In this document: positions 20,114 to 28,859 of the stretch, piece after piece
Layout of the letters: every line of letters starts with the position of its first letter
How positions within the stretch are numbered: the stretch's first letter is position 1
Assembly (NCBI RefSeq): GCF_030689645.1
Contig: NZ_JAUYFU010000110.1
Span: 1-64,000 of the forward strand
Direction: 5' to 3'
DNA: 64,000 bases
Origin: Humidesulfovibrio sp.
Lineage (GTDB): Bacteria > Desulfobacterota > Desulfovibrionia > Desulfovibrionales > Desulfovibrionaceae
Notes under the pieces: generated by a model
Told to the model about the DNA's origin: nothing
The model's database searches: none
The model's input: only the letters and a program-made list of their open reading frames with translations
Made by a program: the position numbers and the translations under genes

Positions 20114-21045
20114 GCCTGGTCCTCTGCGCTGTTGCGGGCGTGGGCGGCCAGGCCCAGGCGCACCAGCTCGGCCACCAGGGCGTCAAAGCTCAGGCCTACG
20201 GCGGCGGCGGCCTTGGGGAGCAGGCTCGTTGGCGTCATGCCCGGCAGGGTGTTGGTCTCAAGAATGAAGGGCTGGCCGCTCGCGTCCACCATGAAGTCCG
20301 AGCGGCTGTAGCCGTCGATGGAAAGCGCCTTGTGCGCGGCCAGAGACATAGCCTGCACTTCGGCTGTGAGCGCAGCGTCCACCGGCGCCGGGCAGATTTC
20401 CTCGGCCCCGTCGGCGGCGTACTTGTTCTCGTAGTCGAAGAATATTGTGCCTGCGCGAGGGCGGATGAGGATCACCGGAAGGGGGCGGTCGGCGAGCACG
20501 GCGCAGGTCAGCTCCTGGCCGGGGATGCATTCCTCAACCAGGGCGGCCTGGCCCAGGGCGAAGACCTTGTCCAGGGCCGGGCCGAAGTCCTCGGGCGCGG
20601 CCACTCGGCTCATGCCCAGGCTGGACCCCCCGGTGTTGGGCTTGACGAAGAGCGGGCAGGGCAGGTCGGTTTCGCGCGTCTCGCCTGGAATGCCGGTGAA
20701 CAGTCGCCACGCTGGGGTGCGCAGCCCGGCCTTGGCGTAAACGGCCTTGGCCGCGGCCTTGTTCAGGGCCAGGAACGAGGCCCTGGGGCCTGCGCCCTGG
20801 TAGGGGCAGTCCGCCTCCTCCAGCATGGCCTGGATGAGCCCGTCCTCGCCGGGGGAGCCGTGCAGGTTCAAGAAGGCGAAGTCCGCCTGGCGGGCGGCGG
20901 GGATGATTTCCGCAAATTCAAGGGCGGGGTCCAGAAAGCGCACCTGATGTCCCAGGCGCGCAAGGGCCTCGCTGATGCCGCGCGCCCCGGAAAGGGACAC
21001 CTCGCGTTCAGTCGACCAGCCGCCGGCGATCAAAATCATGCGCAT
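20110..21045 (-). CDS. ddl: D-alanine--D-alanine ligase
   Basis: Ddl joins two D-alanines for peptidoglycan precursors. The 311-residue ATP-grasp protein shows ILIAGGWSTEREVSLSGA at the N-terminus, the glycine loop LFVKPNTGGSSLGMSRV and the C-terminal metal site FILETNTLPGMTPTSLLPKA with the Ser and Lys of the omega loop. I set the start at the ATG at 21045 because it begins the first strand; the next in-frame ATG is at 21039. The frame runs on upstream but inside the HD-domain gene, so the two genes overlap by 38 bp. Confidence 0.93.
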   Translation of the reverse strand: MRMILIAGGWSTEREVSLSGARGISEALARLGHQVRFLDPALEFAEIIPAARQADFAFLNLHGSPGEDGLIQAMLEEADCPYQGAGPRASFLALNKAAAKAVYAKAGLRTPAWRLFTGIPGETRETDLPCPLFVKPNTGGSSLGMSRVAAPEDFGPALDKVFALGQAALVEECIPGQELTCAVLADRPLPVILIRPRAGTIFFDYENKYAADGAEEICPAPVDAALTAEVQAMSLAAHKALSIDGYSRSDFMVDASGQPFILETNTLPGMTPTSLLPKAAAAVGLSFDALVAELVRLGLAAHARNSAEDQA

Positions 21046-21661
21046 TGAGGTCTTTCTCCAGAAGTTTGGACAGGGCGTTTTCGATGTCCTTGGCCTGCTT
21101 GTTGGTGCTCGCGATGCGCTCCCGGATCTCCTGGGTCTTGCCGTAGCGTTCCAGCAAATCGTCAAAGCGGTGTTCGATGGGCACGATCTGGTCGTGGGCC
21201 ACGCGCTTGTCGCCGTAGAGCACTGCAAGGGGCGTGAGAAAACGCCGGAGGTCGGCCTTGAATGGCCAGTACATGTGGTGGATGACGCCCATGGCCAGCA
21301 CGGGGTTGCCCGTGGCCGCCATGGCCCAGGCTCCGCCCAGCTGGCCGTGGTGGCCGCCGTGCTTGATGCAGTAAGCCTTGGCTATGTCGTGCAGGAGGGC
21401 GGAGGCGCGCACGGTCTCCACGCAGACGCTGATGCCCAAGGCCTTCCCGGCTTCCGCCACCTGGCAGGCCACCAGGGCCACCTTGGCGCTGTGGGCGCGG
21501 ATGTGCTCGGGCATTTCGAAGCGGTCCCAAAGGGCCACGCAGCGCGCCTCGGAGGGAACGCGCCAGGGCGGCCTGCGGCTGGTCTCCGGCGAGGGCGCCG
21601 GGGGGGCAGGCAGGCTGGGCCACATGGGGGCCATGGGGATGACGGGGCGCATGGGTTGCAT
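21008..21661 (-). CDS. HD-domain phosphohydrolase
   Basis: This protein of about 217 residues has an HD metal-dependent hydrolase core: IRAHSAKVALVACQVAEAG supplies the first His, and ASALLHDIAKAYCIKHGGHHGQLGG supplies the His-Asp pair and downstream ligands. The arrangement resembles tRNA-processing or nucleotide-phosphate HD proteins; the substrate cannot be told. The start is uncertain: several Met codons (21661, 21652, 21634, 21625) lie in a proline-rich leader with no clear ribosome site. The 3' end runs 38 bp into ddl, suggesting translational coupling. Confidence 0.75.
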   Translation of the reverse strand: MQPMRPVIPMAPMWPSLPAPPAPSPETSRRPPWRVPSEARCVALWDRFEMPEHIRAHSAKVALVACQVAEAGKALGISVCVETVRASALLHDIAKAYCIKHGGHHGQLGGAWAMAATGNPVLAMGVIHHMYWPFKADLRRFLTPLAVLYGDKRVAHDQIVPIEHRFDDLLERYGKTQEIRERIASTNKQAKDIENALSKLLEKDLNAHDFDRRRLVD

Positions 21662-21927
21662 GGATTCGGGTCGCCTGCGCTTCTTTGCGGGTTGAAGGCT
21701 GCCGCGTGTGGCCGCGTTGTGCTTGAGTACCAGCAGCGGCCTGAAAAATAAAGCGCGGGCGCGGTGGTTTCTGACCAGGCCCAGTTGAAAATGACCTTGA
21801 ATTTTTCTGTTGCCCAGGGTACGAAGGGAGCTGGAAAATGAAGGGTGCAACGGGCTGCCTGCCCGATGCGGATGTACGTGGCCCTGTCTGCGCACAGTGT
21901 GCAATCTAGACCGAGGAGGATCCGAAT

Positions 21928-22245
21928 ATGGCTATGCTCGAGTTCAAAGGCAAAAAGTTTGAAGTTGATGAGGACGGCTTTCTGTTGAAATTTGAGGACT
22001 GGAACCCCGAATGGGTCGAGTTTGTCAAGGAGAGCGAAGGCATCGCCGTCATCTCCGAGAACCATCAGAAGGTCATCGACTTCCTGCAGGACTACTACAA
22101 GAAAAACGGCATCGCCCCCATGGTGCGCATCCTGTCCAAGGTGACCGGCTACAAGCTCAAGGAAATCTACGAGCTGTTCCCCTCCGGCCCCGGCAAGGGC
22201 GCCTGCAAAATGGCCGGCCTGCCCAAACCCACCGGCTGCGTGTAA
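21928..22245 (+). CDS. dsrC: DsrC, sulfur-trafficking partner of dissimilatory sulfite reductase
   Basis: DsrC carries the sulfur atom produced by DsrAB as a trisulfide between its two C-terminal cysteines and hands it to DsrMKJOP in the membrane. The 105-residue product is full length. The C-terminal arm ends GACKMAGLPKPTGCV with Cys93 and Cys104, the exact ten-residue spacing of functional DsrC rather than a TusE or single-Cys form. GAGGAGGA lies upstream of the ATG, consistent with strong expression, and a terminator follows, so the gene is monocistronic. It is the clearest marker of sulfur-based anaerobic metabolism in the window. Confidence 0.97.
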   Translation: MAMLEFKGKKFEVDEDGFLLKFEDWNPEWVEFVKESEGIAVISENHQKVIDFLQDYYKKNGIAPMVRILSKVTGYKLKEIYELFPSGPGKGACKMAGLPKPTGCV

Positions 22246-22270
22246 CACCCGCGCCTAATTGAATAGCGTG

Positions 22271-22302
22271 AGGGCGGCGGCTTCGGCTTCCGCCCTTTTT
22301 TT
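22271..22302 (+). terminator. Rho-independent terminator after dsrC
   Basis: AGGGCGG pairs with CCGCCCT around a short pyrimidine-rich loop and is followed by an uninterrupted T run. It isolates dsrC from hypD. The next roughly 300 bp up to 22609 hold no gene that I can support. Confidence 0.85.
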
Positions 22303-22609
22303 GCGCCCAGCCCCTGGTTTGCGCGCCGCGCTTCCTTGGTGCATCAGTCCCTCGGCGGGGGCAGCCCATCGTTCAGCCTGGCAGAGGCAGCGCTGCACCG
22401 CTCAATGCCGAGCTGGAAAAAAAACATCTGCGCAGGGCGGGTGGCCCGCGTAACCCCCCAGTGACACGCGCGAACCTTGCGCCGGGCATGGACTCGCAGC
22501 CGGAGTCCGTGTATGTCCTCCGAGCCGGGGTGCGCGTTTGCCCTGTCCCCGGTTCGGCGAGACAGACCCGAGCGGCCCGTCACCTCTGACCGTAAGGAAG
22601 GCACCCCCC

Positions 22610-23707
22610 GTGAGCCTCGACATCCTCGACCAGTTCCACGACCCCGGCCTGTGCAAGAGCGTGTTGGAGCGCCTGCGCGCCACCTTGGACGGGCACCCCC
22701 TGCGCTTCATGGAAGTATGCGGCACGCACACCGTGGCCATATTCCGCAGCGGCCTGCGCTCCATCCTGCCCAAAGAGATCGTGCACCTCACCGGTCCTGG
22801 CTGCCCGGTCTGCGTCACCCACGAGTCCGAGGTCAACGCCTTCCTTGATCTGGCCGAGAACCCCAAGGTCATCCTGGCCACCTTCGGCGACCTCATGCGC
22901 GTTCCCGGCAGCAAGGGCCGCAGCCTCAAGATCGCCCAGGCCGACGGCGCGCGCGTCAGCGTGGTTTACTCCCCGCCCGATGCGCTGAAGATCGCCGCAG
23001 ACAACCCGGACTCCATGGTGGTCTTTTTGGGCGTGGGCTTCGAGACCACGGCCCCAGCCGTGGCGGCCACCATGCACATGGCCAAGGCCCAGGGCATCAC
23101 CAATTTCCGCGTCCTGTCCTTCCACAAGTACGTGCCTCCGGCCGTGGCGGCCCTGCTGGCCGATCCGGAAACGGACATCGACGGCTTCATTCTGCCCGGC
23201 CACGCCTCGGTCATCACCGGCGTCGGACCATACCTTGCCGCAGCCAGCAGCTACGGCAAGTCCGCCGCCGTGGCCGGCTTCGAGCCGCTGGACATCCTGC
23301 AGGCCCTGCTGTTCCTGGCCGAGCGCAAGCGCGATGGCCGTCCTGAGGTGGTCAACCTGTACCGCCGCGTGGTGCGCGACGAGGGCAACGCCAAGGCCCG
23401 CGCCATGCTGGAGGCCACCTTCACGACCGTTGACGCCCTGTGGCGCGGCATCGGCAGCATTCCCGGCTCCGGGCTGGAGATCAACGACGAGTTCGCCGCC
23501 TTCGACGCCAAGCGCGAGTTCGGCATCACCATCACCGAGTGCCCGCCCTTGCCCGGCTGCAAATGCGGCGACGTGCTCAAGGGCAAGCTGGTCCCGAACA
23601 TGTGCCCGCTTTTCGGCAAGGCCTGCACCCCCGCAAAACCCGTCGGACCGTGCATGGTCTCCACAGAGGGCTCCTGCGCGGCATACTTTAAATACCAGGT
23701 GGATTAA
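22610..23707 (+). CDS. hypD: Hydrogenase maturation protein HypD
   Basis: HypD, with HypC, assembles the Fe(CN)2CO unit of NiFe hydrogenases. The 365-residue product has the cysteine signatures FMEVCGTHTVAIFRSG, LTGPGCPVCVTHESEV and the iron-sulfur region PGCKCGDVLKG with MCPLFGKACTP at the C-terminus. I chose GTG at 22610 because AAGGAAGG lies eight bases upstream; the open frame extends back to 22538 without a site. hypE begins six bases after the stop. Confidence 0.95.
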   Translation: MSLDILDQFHDPGLCKSVLERLRATLDGHPLRFMEVCGTHTVAIFRSGLRSILPKEIVHLTGPGCPVCVTHESEVNAFLDLAENPKVILATFGDLMRVPGSKGRSLKIAQADGARVSVVYSPPDALKIAADNPDSMVVFLGVGFETTAPAVAATMHMAKAQGITNFRVLSFHKYVPPAVAALLADPETDIDGFILPGHASVITGVGPYLAAASSYGKSAAVAGFEPLDILQALLFLAERKRDGRPEVVNLYRRVVRDEGNAKARAMLEATFTTVDALWRGIGSIPGSGLEINDEFAAFDAKREFGITITECPPLPGCKCGDVLKGKLVPNMCPLFGKACTPAKPVGPCMVSTEGSCAAYFKYQVD

Positions 23708-23713
23708 CACGTC

Positions 23714-24730
23714 ATGAGCGAAAAAGTTCTCCTCGACTACGGCTCCGGCGGCAAGGCGTCCCAACGGCTCATCGGCGAGCTGTTCCTGAAGAATTTCGAC
23801 AACCCCGAACTGCGGCGCATGAACGACGGCGCAGTGCTGAACGTGTCCGGCAAGATAGCGGTGAGCACCGACACCTTCACCGTGGACCCCATATTCTTCC
23901 CCGGCGGCGACATCGGCTCGTTGGCCGTGCACGGCACGGTGAACGACGTGGCCATGATGGGCGCGGTGCCCCGCTACCTCACCTGCGGGTTTCTCCTTGA
24001 GGAAGGTCTGCCCATGGACGACCTGACGCGCATCGTGGAATCCATGGGCGCGGCGGCCCGCGCTGCCGGAGTCTGGATCGTCACCGGCGACACCAAGGTG
24101 GTGCCCAAGGGCGCGGCGGATAAAATCTTCATCAACACCACAGGCATCGGTGACGTCATCGTGGACCCTGCCCCGGCGGGCGACCGCGCCGCGCCCGGCG
24201 ACGCCATCATCATCACCGGCACCCTGGGCGACCATGGTCTGGCCATTCTGTCCACGCGGCAGGGCCTGGCCTTTGAAACGCCGGTGCTCTCAGACTGCGC
24301 CAGCCTGAACCACGCCATCGAGTCGCTTCTGCGCGGCCTGCCGGACGTGCATGTGCTGCGCGACCCAACCCGCGGCGGGCTGGCCACCACGTTGAACGAG
24401 ATCGCCCTGGCCTCGGGGGTGGTGTGCGAGCTGGTGGAGGACGAGATCCCGGTGCGGCCAGAGGTGCGCGGAGGCTGCTCCCTGCTGGGCCTGGACCCGC
24501 TGTACCTGGCCAACGAGGGCAAGTTCCTGTGCATCCTGCCGGAGGCGCAGGCCGACGCCGCGCTCAAGCTGCTGCACGCCAACCCGCTGTGTACGGGCGC
24601 AAAGCGCATCGGCACCGTGGAGGCCGTGGACAAGCCGGGCGCGCCTGGCCGGGTGCTGCTCAAGACGGGCCTGGGCGGCAAGCGCCTGCTGGGCATGCTG
24701 GAAGGCGAGCAGTTGCCGAGAATCTGCTAG
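23714..24730 (+). CDS. hypE: Hydrogenase maturation protein HypE
   Basis: HypE dehydrates the carbamoyl group on its own C-terminal cysteine to a thiocyanate, the source of the cyanide ligands of NiFe hydrogenase. The 338-residue AIR-synthase-like protein begins LLDYGSGGKASQRLI, contains HGTVNDVAMMGAVP and DPTRGGLATTLNEIA, and ends exactly in the required PRIC. Coupled to hypD. hypA, B, C and F are not in the window. Confidence 0.97.
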   Translation: MSEKVLLDYGSGGKASQRLIGELFLKNFDNPELRRMNDGAVLNVSGKIAVSTDTFTVDPIFFPGGDIGSLAVHGTVNDVAMMGAVPRYLTCGFLLEEGLPMDDLTRIVESMGAAARAAGVWIVTGDTKVVPKGAADKIFINTTGIGDVIVDPAPAGDRAAPGDAIIITGTLGDHGLAILSTRQGLAFETPVLSDCASLNHAIESLLRGLPDVHVLRDPTRGGLATTLNEIALASGVVCELVEDEIPVRPEVRGGCSLLGLDPLYLANEGKFLCILPEAQADAALKLLHANPLCTGAKRIGTVEAVDKPGAPGRVLLKTGLGGKRLLGMLEGEQLPRIC

Positions 24731-24754
24731 GCCTTCCCTTACGACGATAACGCG

Positions 24755-24798
24755 CCGCCCGGTTTCCGCCCTTCAAGACGCGGAGGCCGGGCGGTTTT
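24755..24798 (+). terminator. Terminator after hypE
   Basis: CCGCCCGG pairs with CCGGGCGG, with a second inner stem (TCCGC with GCGGA), followed by TTTT. Its left arm is nearly the same as that of the terminator at 26091, after the next gene. Confidence 0.75.
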
Positions 24799-24878
24799 GC
24801 GTCTGGACGTGGGCGCCGCTTGCGGGAGGCCGGAGAATCGGAGTACAGGTAAACTATACGGAGAGCATAGGGGGGCGC

Positions 24879-26069
24879 ATGGACACCTGCCTTTTCAAGA
24901 GTGATTCGATCTTCGTGAACGCCATGCACGCTTTGCCCGCGCAGGACGACGCGCAAAAGAACGACCGCGCCGCCGCCCTGCTGGCCGATGCCGCGCAGCT
25001 TTCGCAGCTGTGCACCACCTGTTTCTGGGCCAGCCTGGAAGAAGAGGAGGGCAGGCAGGTGCGCGGCACCCTGTGCTTGTGTTCGCCGGAATCGGTGCAG
25101 TTGGCGCGGCGCTTCACCAAGCCCGTGCCCCTCACCGTGCAGAGCCTCGTGGCCTTGCTCACCGCCTCGCCCCGCACGCCGCTGGCCGTGCACGGCGGCC
25201 TGAAGGGGCTGGAGGTCTGGGGCATCCTCGATTCCGAGCCGGAGGGGCTGCTGCGCCTGCGCATCGCAGGCAACGGCATTCTCCTGGCCTCGCGCTCGCG
25301 CCGGGTGCTGGCCCTGCTGCACCAGGGCGTGGCGTCCATTCCCGTGGCCTCGGACGAGGCCTCCCTGTCGCAACTGGTGGCGCGCACCCTGGGCAAGGAC
25401 CGCGCCCTGGAGCAGCGCAGCAACATGCCCGCCAAGCTCATCCGCGTGGTCACCACCATGATCCGCCACGGGCATGGCGGAACCCTCGTGCTGGTGCCGC
25501 CAGAGGACGAGTCGTGGCGCAGCGCGGTGAGCTTCCGGTTCTGCTTCGACGAGCCGAGCACCAAGGTGCTGTACGACAGCGTGCACAATTTCGAGTCCCT
25601 CATGGGCGACGCCACGCGCGGTTACGACGACCTTGTGGCGGGCCGCACCAGTTGCGCCTCGCTTACGGCCCTGCGCGAGCAGTACGAGGCCGTGAACTTT
25701 CTGCGCACCTTGAGCGAGTCGCTGTTCCGGCGCGTGGGCGAGCTTGGGCTCATCGACGGCGCGGTGATCATGGACATGGATTTGCGGCTGCACGGGTTCG
25801 GGGCCAAGCTGCTGTTCGGGCCGGAGGAATTCCACGTGGCGGCGTTGGACGCCGTCACCGGGACCCTGCGCAGGGGCGTGGCCCTGGCCGAGCTTGGGGG
25901 CATGCGGCACCAGTCCGCTGCCCGCTTCGTCAACGCCAACCGCGCCACGGATGTGTTCGTGGTCTCGCAGGACGGGCGGCTGTCCATGTTCGCATGGTCC
26001 AAGCACCTGCAAACCGTGGCCGTGGTGCAGCACCTTGAGCACTTCATCTGGGAGTACCAGGCGTTTTAG
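24879..26069 (+). CDS. Diadenylate-cyclase-like (DisA_N fold) protein with N-terminal sensor region
   Basis: This 396-residue soluble protein stands alone between two hairpin terminators. The last 130 residues fit the DAC/DisA_N pattern: a DGA motif in GLIDGAVIMDMDLRLHGFGAKL, then, about 60 residues on, GGMRHQSAARFVNANRATDVFVVSQDGRLSMF, which matches the GTRHRAA...VVS region. The second motif reads RHQ, not RHR. Residues about 1-250 are a separate domain that I do not recognise beyond a resemblance to N-terminal domains of divergent DAC families. A role in cyclic dinucleotide synthesis or sensing is an inference; the altered motif leaves activity open. Confidence 0.7.
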   Translation: MDTCLFKSDSIFVNAMHALPAQDDAQKNDRAAALLADAAQLSQLCTTCFWASLEEEEGRQVRGTLCLCSPESVQLARRFTKPVPLTVQSLVALLTASPRTPLAVHGGLKGLEVWGILDSEPEGLLRLRIAGNGILLASRSRRVLALLHQGVASIPVASDEASLSQLVARTLGKDRALEQRSNMPAKLIRVVTTMIRHGHGGTLVLVPPEDESWRSAVSFRFCFDEPSTKVLYDSVHNFESLMGDATRGYDDLVAGRTSCASLTALREQYEAVNFLRTLSESLFRRVGELGLIDGAVIMDMDLRLHGFGAKLLFGPEEFHVAALDAVTGTLRRGVALAELGGMRHQSAARFVNANRATDVFVVSQDGRLSMFAWSKHLQTVAVVQHLEHFIWEYQAF

Positions 26070-26090
26070 GCTCTACACCAGCCAGCAAAT

Positions 26091-26150
26091 ACGAACCGCC
26101 CGGTTTCCGCCCCCCAATTTCGAGGGTGGAGGCTGGGCGGTTCGTGTTTT
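26091..26150 (+). terminator. Terminator after the DAC-like gene
   Basis: ACGAACCGCCC pairs with GGGCGGTTCGT and is followed by GTTTT. The inner sequence CCGCCCGGTTTCCGCC recurs exactly in the terminator at 24755, so the two hairpins flanking the DAC-like gene share a common origin. Confidence 0.8.
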
Positions 26151-26265
26151 GAGCGCAGCTTCTTGCGCAAAATGGTGCAGGTATGTAATAGCGGCTATAC
26201 GTAGCAATGGGGTGAGGCTTTGGGTGAGTGCGGTTTGTGAGCAGGTGCGCCTGCGGGGGGGGAAT

Positions 26266-26766
26266 ATGGAAATCTTCTTCTATCGCGGAGTGGAGCGTCT
26301 CATCATTTGTCTTGGTGGGATATTTTTCGGCTATCTCGGCTATAAGCTGTTCCTGGCGGGACTCACTGCGGGCGACAGCAAGCTGAACGTAGAATCAAAA
26401 ACCATGAAGATCATTCTCTCGGGAACAGGCCCAGGCCTGTTTTTCATGGCCTTCGGGGCAATCATACTTCTTACGGCCATCCTTAAGGGCGGCGTGACCA
26501 TGGGGCCTGATGGCGGCGGGGTTCAAACGATGCAGCGTGAGGTTCAACTAAAGGACGGTGGCAAGATTGAGGGCAACTTTGAACAGATGCTGAGTGTCCC
26601 ATCCCAAACGACAATGATGGATCCGTCGCCTCCGCCAATGGAGACAAGAGGTGCCGGGCGTGAGGCCAAGGACTTGCAGCAGCCGGGAAAGGCGAAGGGC
26701 GGGGCATCGGTGACAGCGGTGAAGGAGATTGGCGCAGGGGCGAAGCCGTCTGGCGGGGGGCAGTAG
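26266..26766 (+). CDS. Small two-helix membrane protein, unknown function
   Basis: This is a 166-residue protein with two predicted membrane helices (about residues 10-32, LIICLGGIFFGYLGYKLFLAGL, and about 52-74, PGLFFMAFGAIILLTAIL), separated by a polar loop. A hydrophilic tail of about 90 residues is rich in Gly, Pro and Lys. The start is placed at the ATG preceded by a G-rich ribosome site (26256-26263). I do not recognise the family. It is the only plus-strand gene before a minus-strand block. Confidence 0.65.
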   Translation: MEIFFYRGVERLIICLGGIFFGYLGYKLFLAGLTAGDSKLNVESKTMKIILSGTGPGLFFMAFGAIILLTAILKGGVTMGPDGGGVQTMQREVQLKDGGKIEGNFEQMLSVPSQTTMMDPSPPPMETRGAGREAKDLQQPGKAKGGASVTAVKEIGAGAKPSGGGQ

Positions 26767-26836
26767 CCAAAGCGCTGATTGGATGGGCTGCGGTGCGCGG
26801 CAGGGCATGCTTGCTGGCGTTTGGCAGAATCCCTCC

Positions 26837-27910
26837 TCACCCCACGGCCACGCACCCCGCGCCCGGCTGATACCCCAGGCCCGTCAGCCACTGCATTATC
26901 TCCTGCCGCGCGCCGCGCGAGGCCACGTTGACCAGGAGGAAGGGGCCGTCGGGAGCGTGCGGCGGCACGGCCTCGCGCGGGAGCACGGGGATGCCGTGCA
27001 CGCGCTGGCCCACCTTGCGCGGGTCGATGTCCACGAAATTCTCGATGACCAGCCCCAGGCCCAGCAGCGGGTCCAGCCGCTTGCGGCTCACCCGGCCAGC
27101 CCCCCACACCCACACCTTGGGGTGGCGCGGGTTCCGCTCCTCCAGCCAACTCCGCAAATACCCGGCCTTGATGCGCGCAAAGGCCTCCAGGCTGTACTCA
27201 TCGCGGGTGCGGGAAATGCGCGTGGGGGGGTCGTTCCAGACAATGACCTCGGCCTGCACCTTGGCCATGCGCGCGCCCAGGGCCAGCCAGCGCAGCCACT
27301 GCTCGTAGTCCTCCGGGAAAGGCCCAGCACAGGCGGAATCCAGCCCGATGTTGGGCCGCGCCCCGCCGAAGCGCGCCACGCCCTCGCGCCGGAACATTAC
27401 CGATGGGTTGGCCAGGGGCGATTCCACGAAACGGTTGAGGCTGATATCCTCGTGGGTGAGGAGCGTGTTGAGCCAGTCCACATGCAGGGCATAGCCCAGG
27501 CGCTCGGCCCGGTCGCCGCCGAAGCGCACCAGGCCGGACACGAGATCCAGGCGGGGCTCGGCGTCCAGACGCGCGACCTGCATCTCCAGGCGCTCGGGCA
27601 GGCACAGGTCGTCGGCGTCCATGCGGGCGATGAACGGCGCCCGGGCAGCCTCCACTGCGGCGTTCCAGGCAAGGGCGACGCCCTGATGCGCAAGGCGCAG
27701 GGGCCGAATGCGGGCGTCGCGCCGGGCATAGGCGCACAGAACGTCCCAGGTGGCGCCGCCGTCGGCCTCGTCGCTGCCGTCATCTGCGGCGATGATCTCG
27801 AAGTCCGGCAGAGTCTGGGCGAGGAGGCTGTCCAGGGCCGCTGGCAGGGTGCTGGCGGCGTTGTAGCAGGGCAGGCAGACGCTGACCTTCGGGAGCGAGG
27901 CTGGTGGCAC
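26837..27910 (-). CDS. Family 2 glycosyltransferase with C-terminal Rossmann-like extension
   Basis: Residues 1-240 form a GT-A glycosyltransferase: KVSVCLPCYNAASTLPAALDSLLAQT, the IIAADDGSDE nucleotide site and ARMDADDLCLPERLEMQ with the DxD metal site. Residues about 250-357 form a second domain with VWVWGAGRVSRKRLDPLL and FVDIDPRKVGQRVHGIPVL, which resembles the NAD-like N-terminal fold of sugar acyltransferases. I chose GTG at 27910, which follows the upstream gene's stop by 17 bp. The sugar and acceptor are unknown; envelope polysaccharide is likely. Confidence 0.82.
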   Translation of the reverse strand: MPPASLPKVSVCLPCYNAASTLPAALDSLLAQTLPDFEIIAADDGSDEADGGATWDVLCAYARRDARIRPLRLAHQGVALAWNAAVEAARAPFIARMDADDLCLPERLEMQVARLDAEPRLDLVSGLVRFGGDRAERLGYALHVDWLNTLLTHEDISLNRFVESPLANPSVMFRREGVARFGGARPNIGLDSACAGPFPEDYEQWLRWLALGARMAKVQAEVIVWNDPPTRISRTRDEYSLEAFARIKAGYLRSWLEERNPRHPKVWVWGAGRVSRKRLDPLLGLGLVIENFVDIDPRKVGQRVHGIPVLPREAVPPHAPDGPFLLVNVASRGARQEIMQWLTGLGYQPGAGCVAVG

Positions 27911-27927
27911 GCTGCGGCCCCTGGGGG

Positions 27928-28854
27928 TTACTGCCGGTCCGGGTCGGCGGCGCGGCGCTCGGTGACGGCGATGGCCAGCCTGCACACGCCGCACATCCCT
28001 GTGCTGGTGGGCGAGGCGCAGGTTTCGCACGGCGCCAGGGCATGGCCCTCGTCCTTCTCCACCAGAGCGAAGGCCGGGCGGCCCCGCTTCAGGAAGCCGT
28101 CGTAGAACGAGATCTTGGAGCCTGGGCTCTGGTGCTCCAGGTCGGCCCAGAGTCGCTTGTGGCCCGTGAAGCTGGCTCCGCCGCTGTAAGGGCAGGGCGC
28201 GTTGTGGATTTCGATGCCGTTCAGGAAGGCGTAGCAGGCGGTCTCGAACTCCGTCAGGCGGTACAGGGGCTTGATCTTGCGCGCAAAGCCGCTCTCGGCC
28301 TGCAGGCAGGGGCCCTGGTCCGACAGGTAGCCCGCGTCCCAGCGCAGGGTGTTTGCGAAGAGCCGCGCCACCTCGTCGTCCAGGTTGTGGCCGGTGGCCA
28401 GCACATTAAAGCCGTCCTCCAGGGCCACGCGGTTGAACCAGTGGCGCTTGATCTTGCCGCAGGCCGAGCACACGGGGCGGTTGATGTACTTCTTCACATC
28501 CGGGATGGGCAGGCCTTCCTTGATGAGCTCCACCACGCGCAGCTTGAGGCCGTGCAGGTCGCAGAAGCCCTGCACCTTGGCCCGTGCGGCAGGGGAGGAC
28601 ACCGGTATGCCCAGGTCCACGTGCAGGCCTGTGACGTCGTAGCCCAGGCGCGAGAGCTCAAGCATCAGGCTTAGGCTGTCTTTGCCGCCGGAAAGGGCCA
28701 CCAGCACGCGCTCGCCGGGCATGATGAGCCCGTGGCGTCGTATGGCCTTCTCCACCTGGCCGGTGAAGTAGGTTGCGAAGCAGTCGCGGCAGAAGGCGGT
28801 GTTGTGGCTCGGCAGGGGGATTTCCGCCGGAGCCTTGCATTTGCGGCATTTCAT
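27928..28854 (-). CDS. tRNA 2-thiolation ATPase, TtcA/TtuA family
   Basis: This 308-residue PP-loop ATPase has the P-loop VLVALSGGKDSLSLMLE and three cysteine pairs: CRKC...CRDC at the N-terminus, VCSACGKIKRHWFNRVA in the centre and CETC...CGVC at the C-terminus. This is the layout of the TtuA/Ncs6 branch, where the outer pairs bind zinc and the central cysteines hold an iron-sulfur cluster. It adenylates a uridine or cytidine in tRNA and replaces oxygen with sulfur. A ubiquitin-like carrier gene lies five bases upstream, which strongly favours the TtuA-type, carrier-dependent chemistry over TtcA. Confidence 0.88.
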   Translation of the reverse strand: MKCRKCKAPAEIPLPSHNTAFCRDCFATYFTGQVEKAIRRHGLIMPGERVLVALSGGKDSLSLMLELSRLGYDVTGLHVDLGIPVSSPAARAKVQGFCDLHGLKLRVVELIKEGLPIPDVKKYINRPVCSACGKIKRHWFNRVALEDGFNVLATGHNLDDEVARLFANTLRWDAGYLSDQGPCLQAESGFARKIKPLYRLTEFETACYAFLNGIEIHNAPCPYSGGASFTGHKRLWADLEHQSPGSKISFYDGFLKRGRPAFALVEKDEGHALAPCETCASPTSTGMCGVCRLAIAVTERRAADPDRQ

Positions 28855-28859
28855 GGTGG

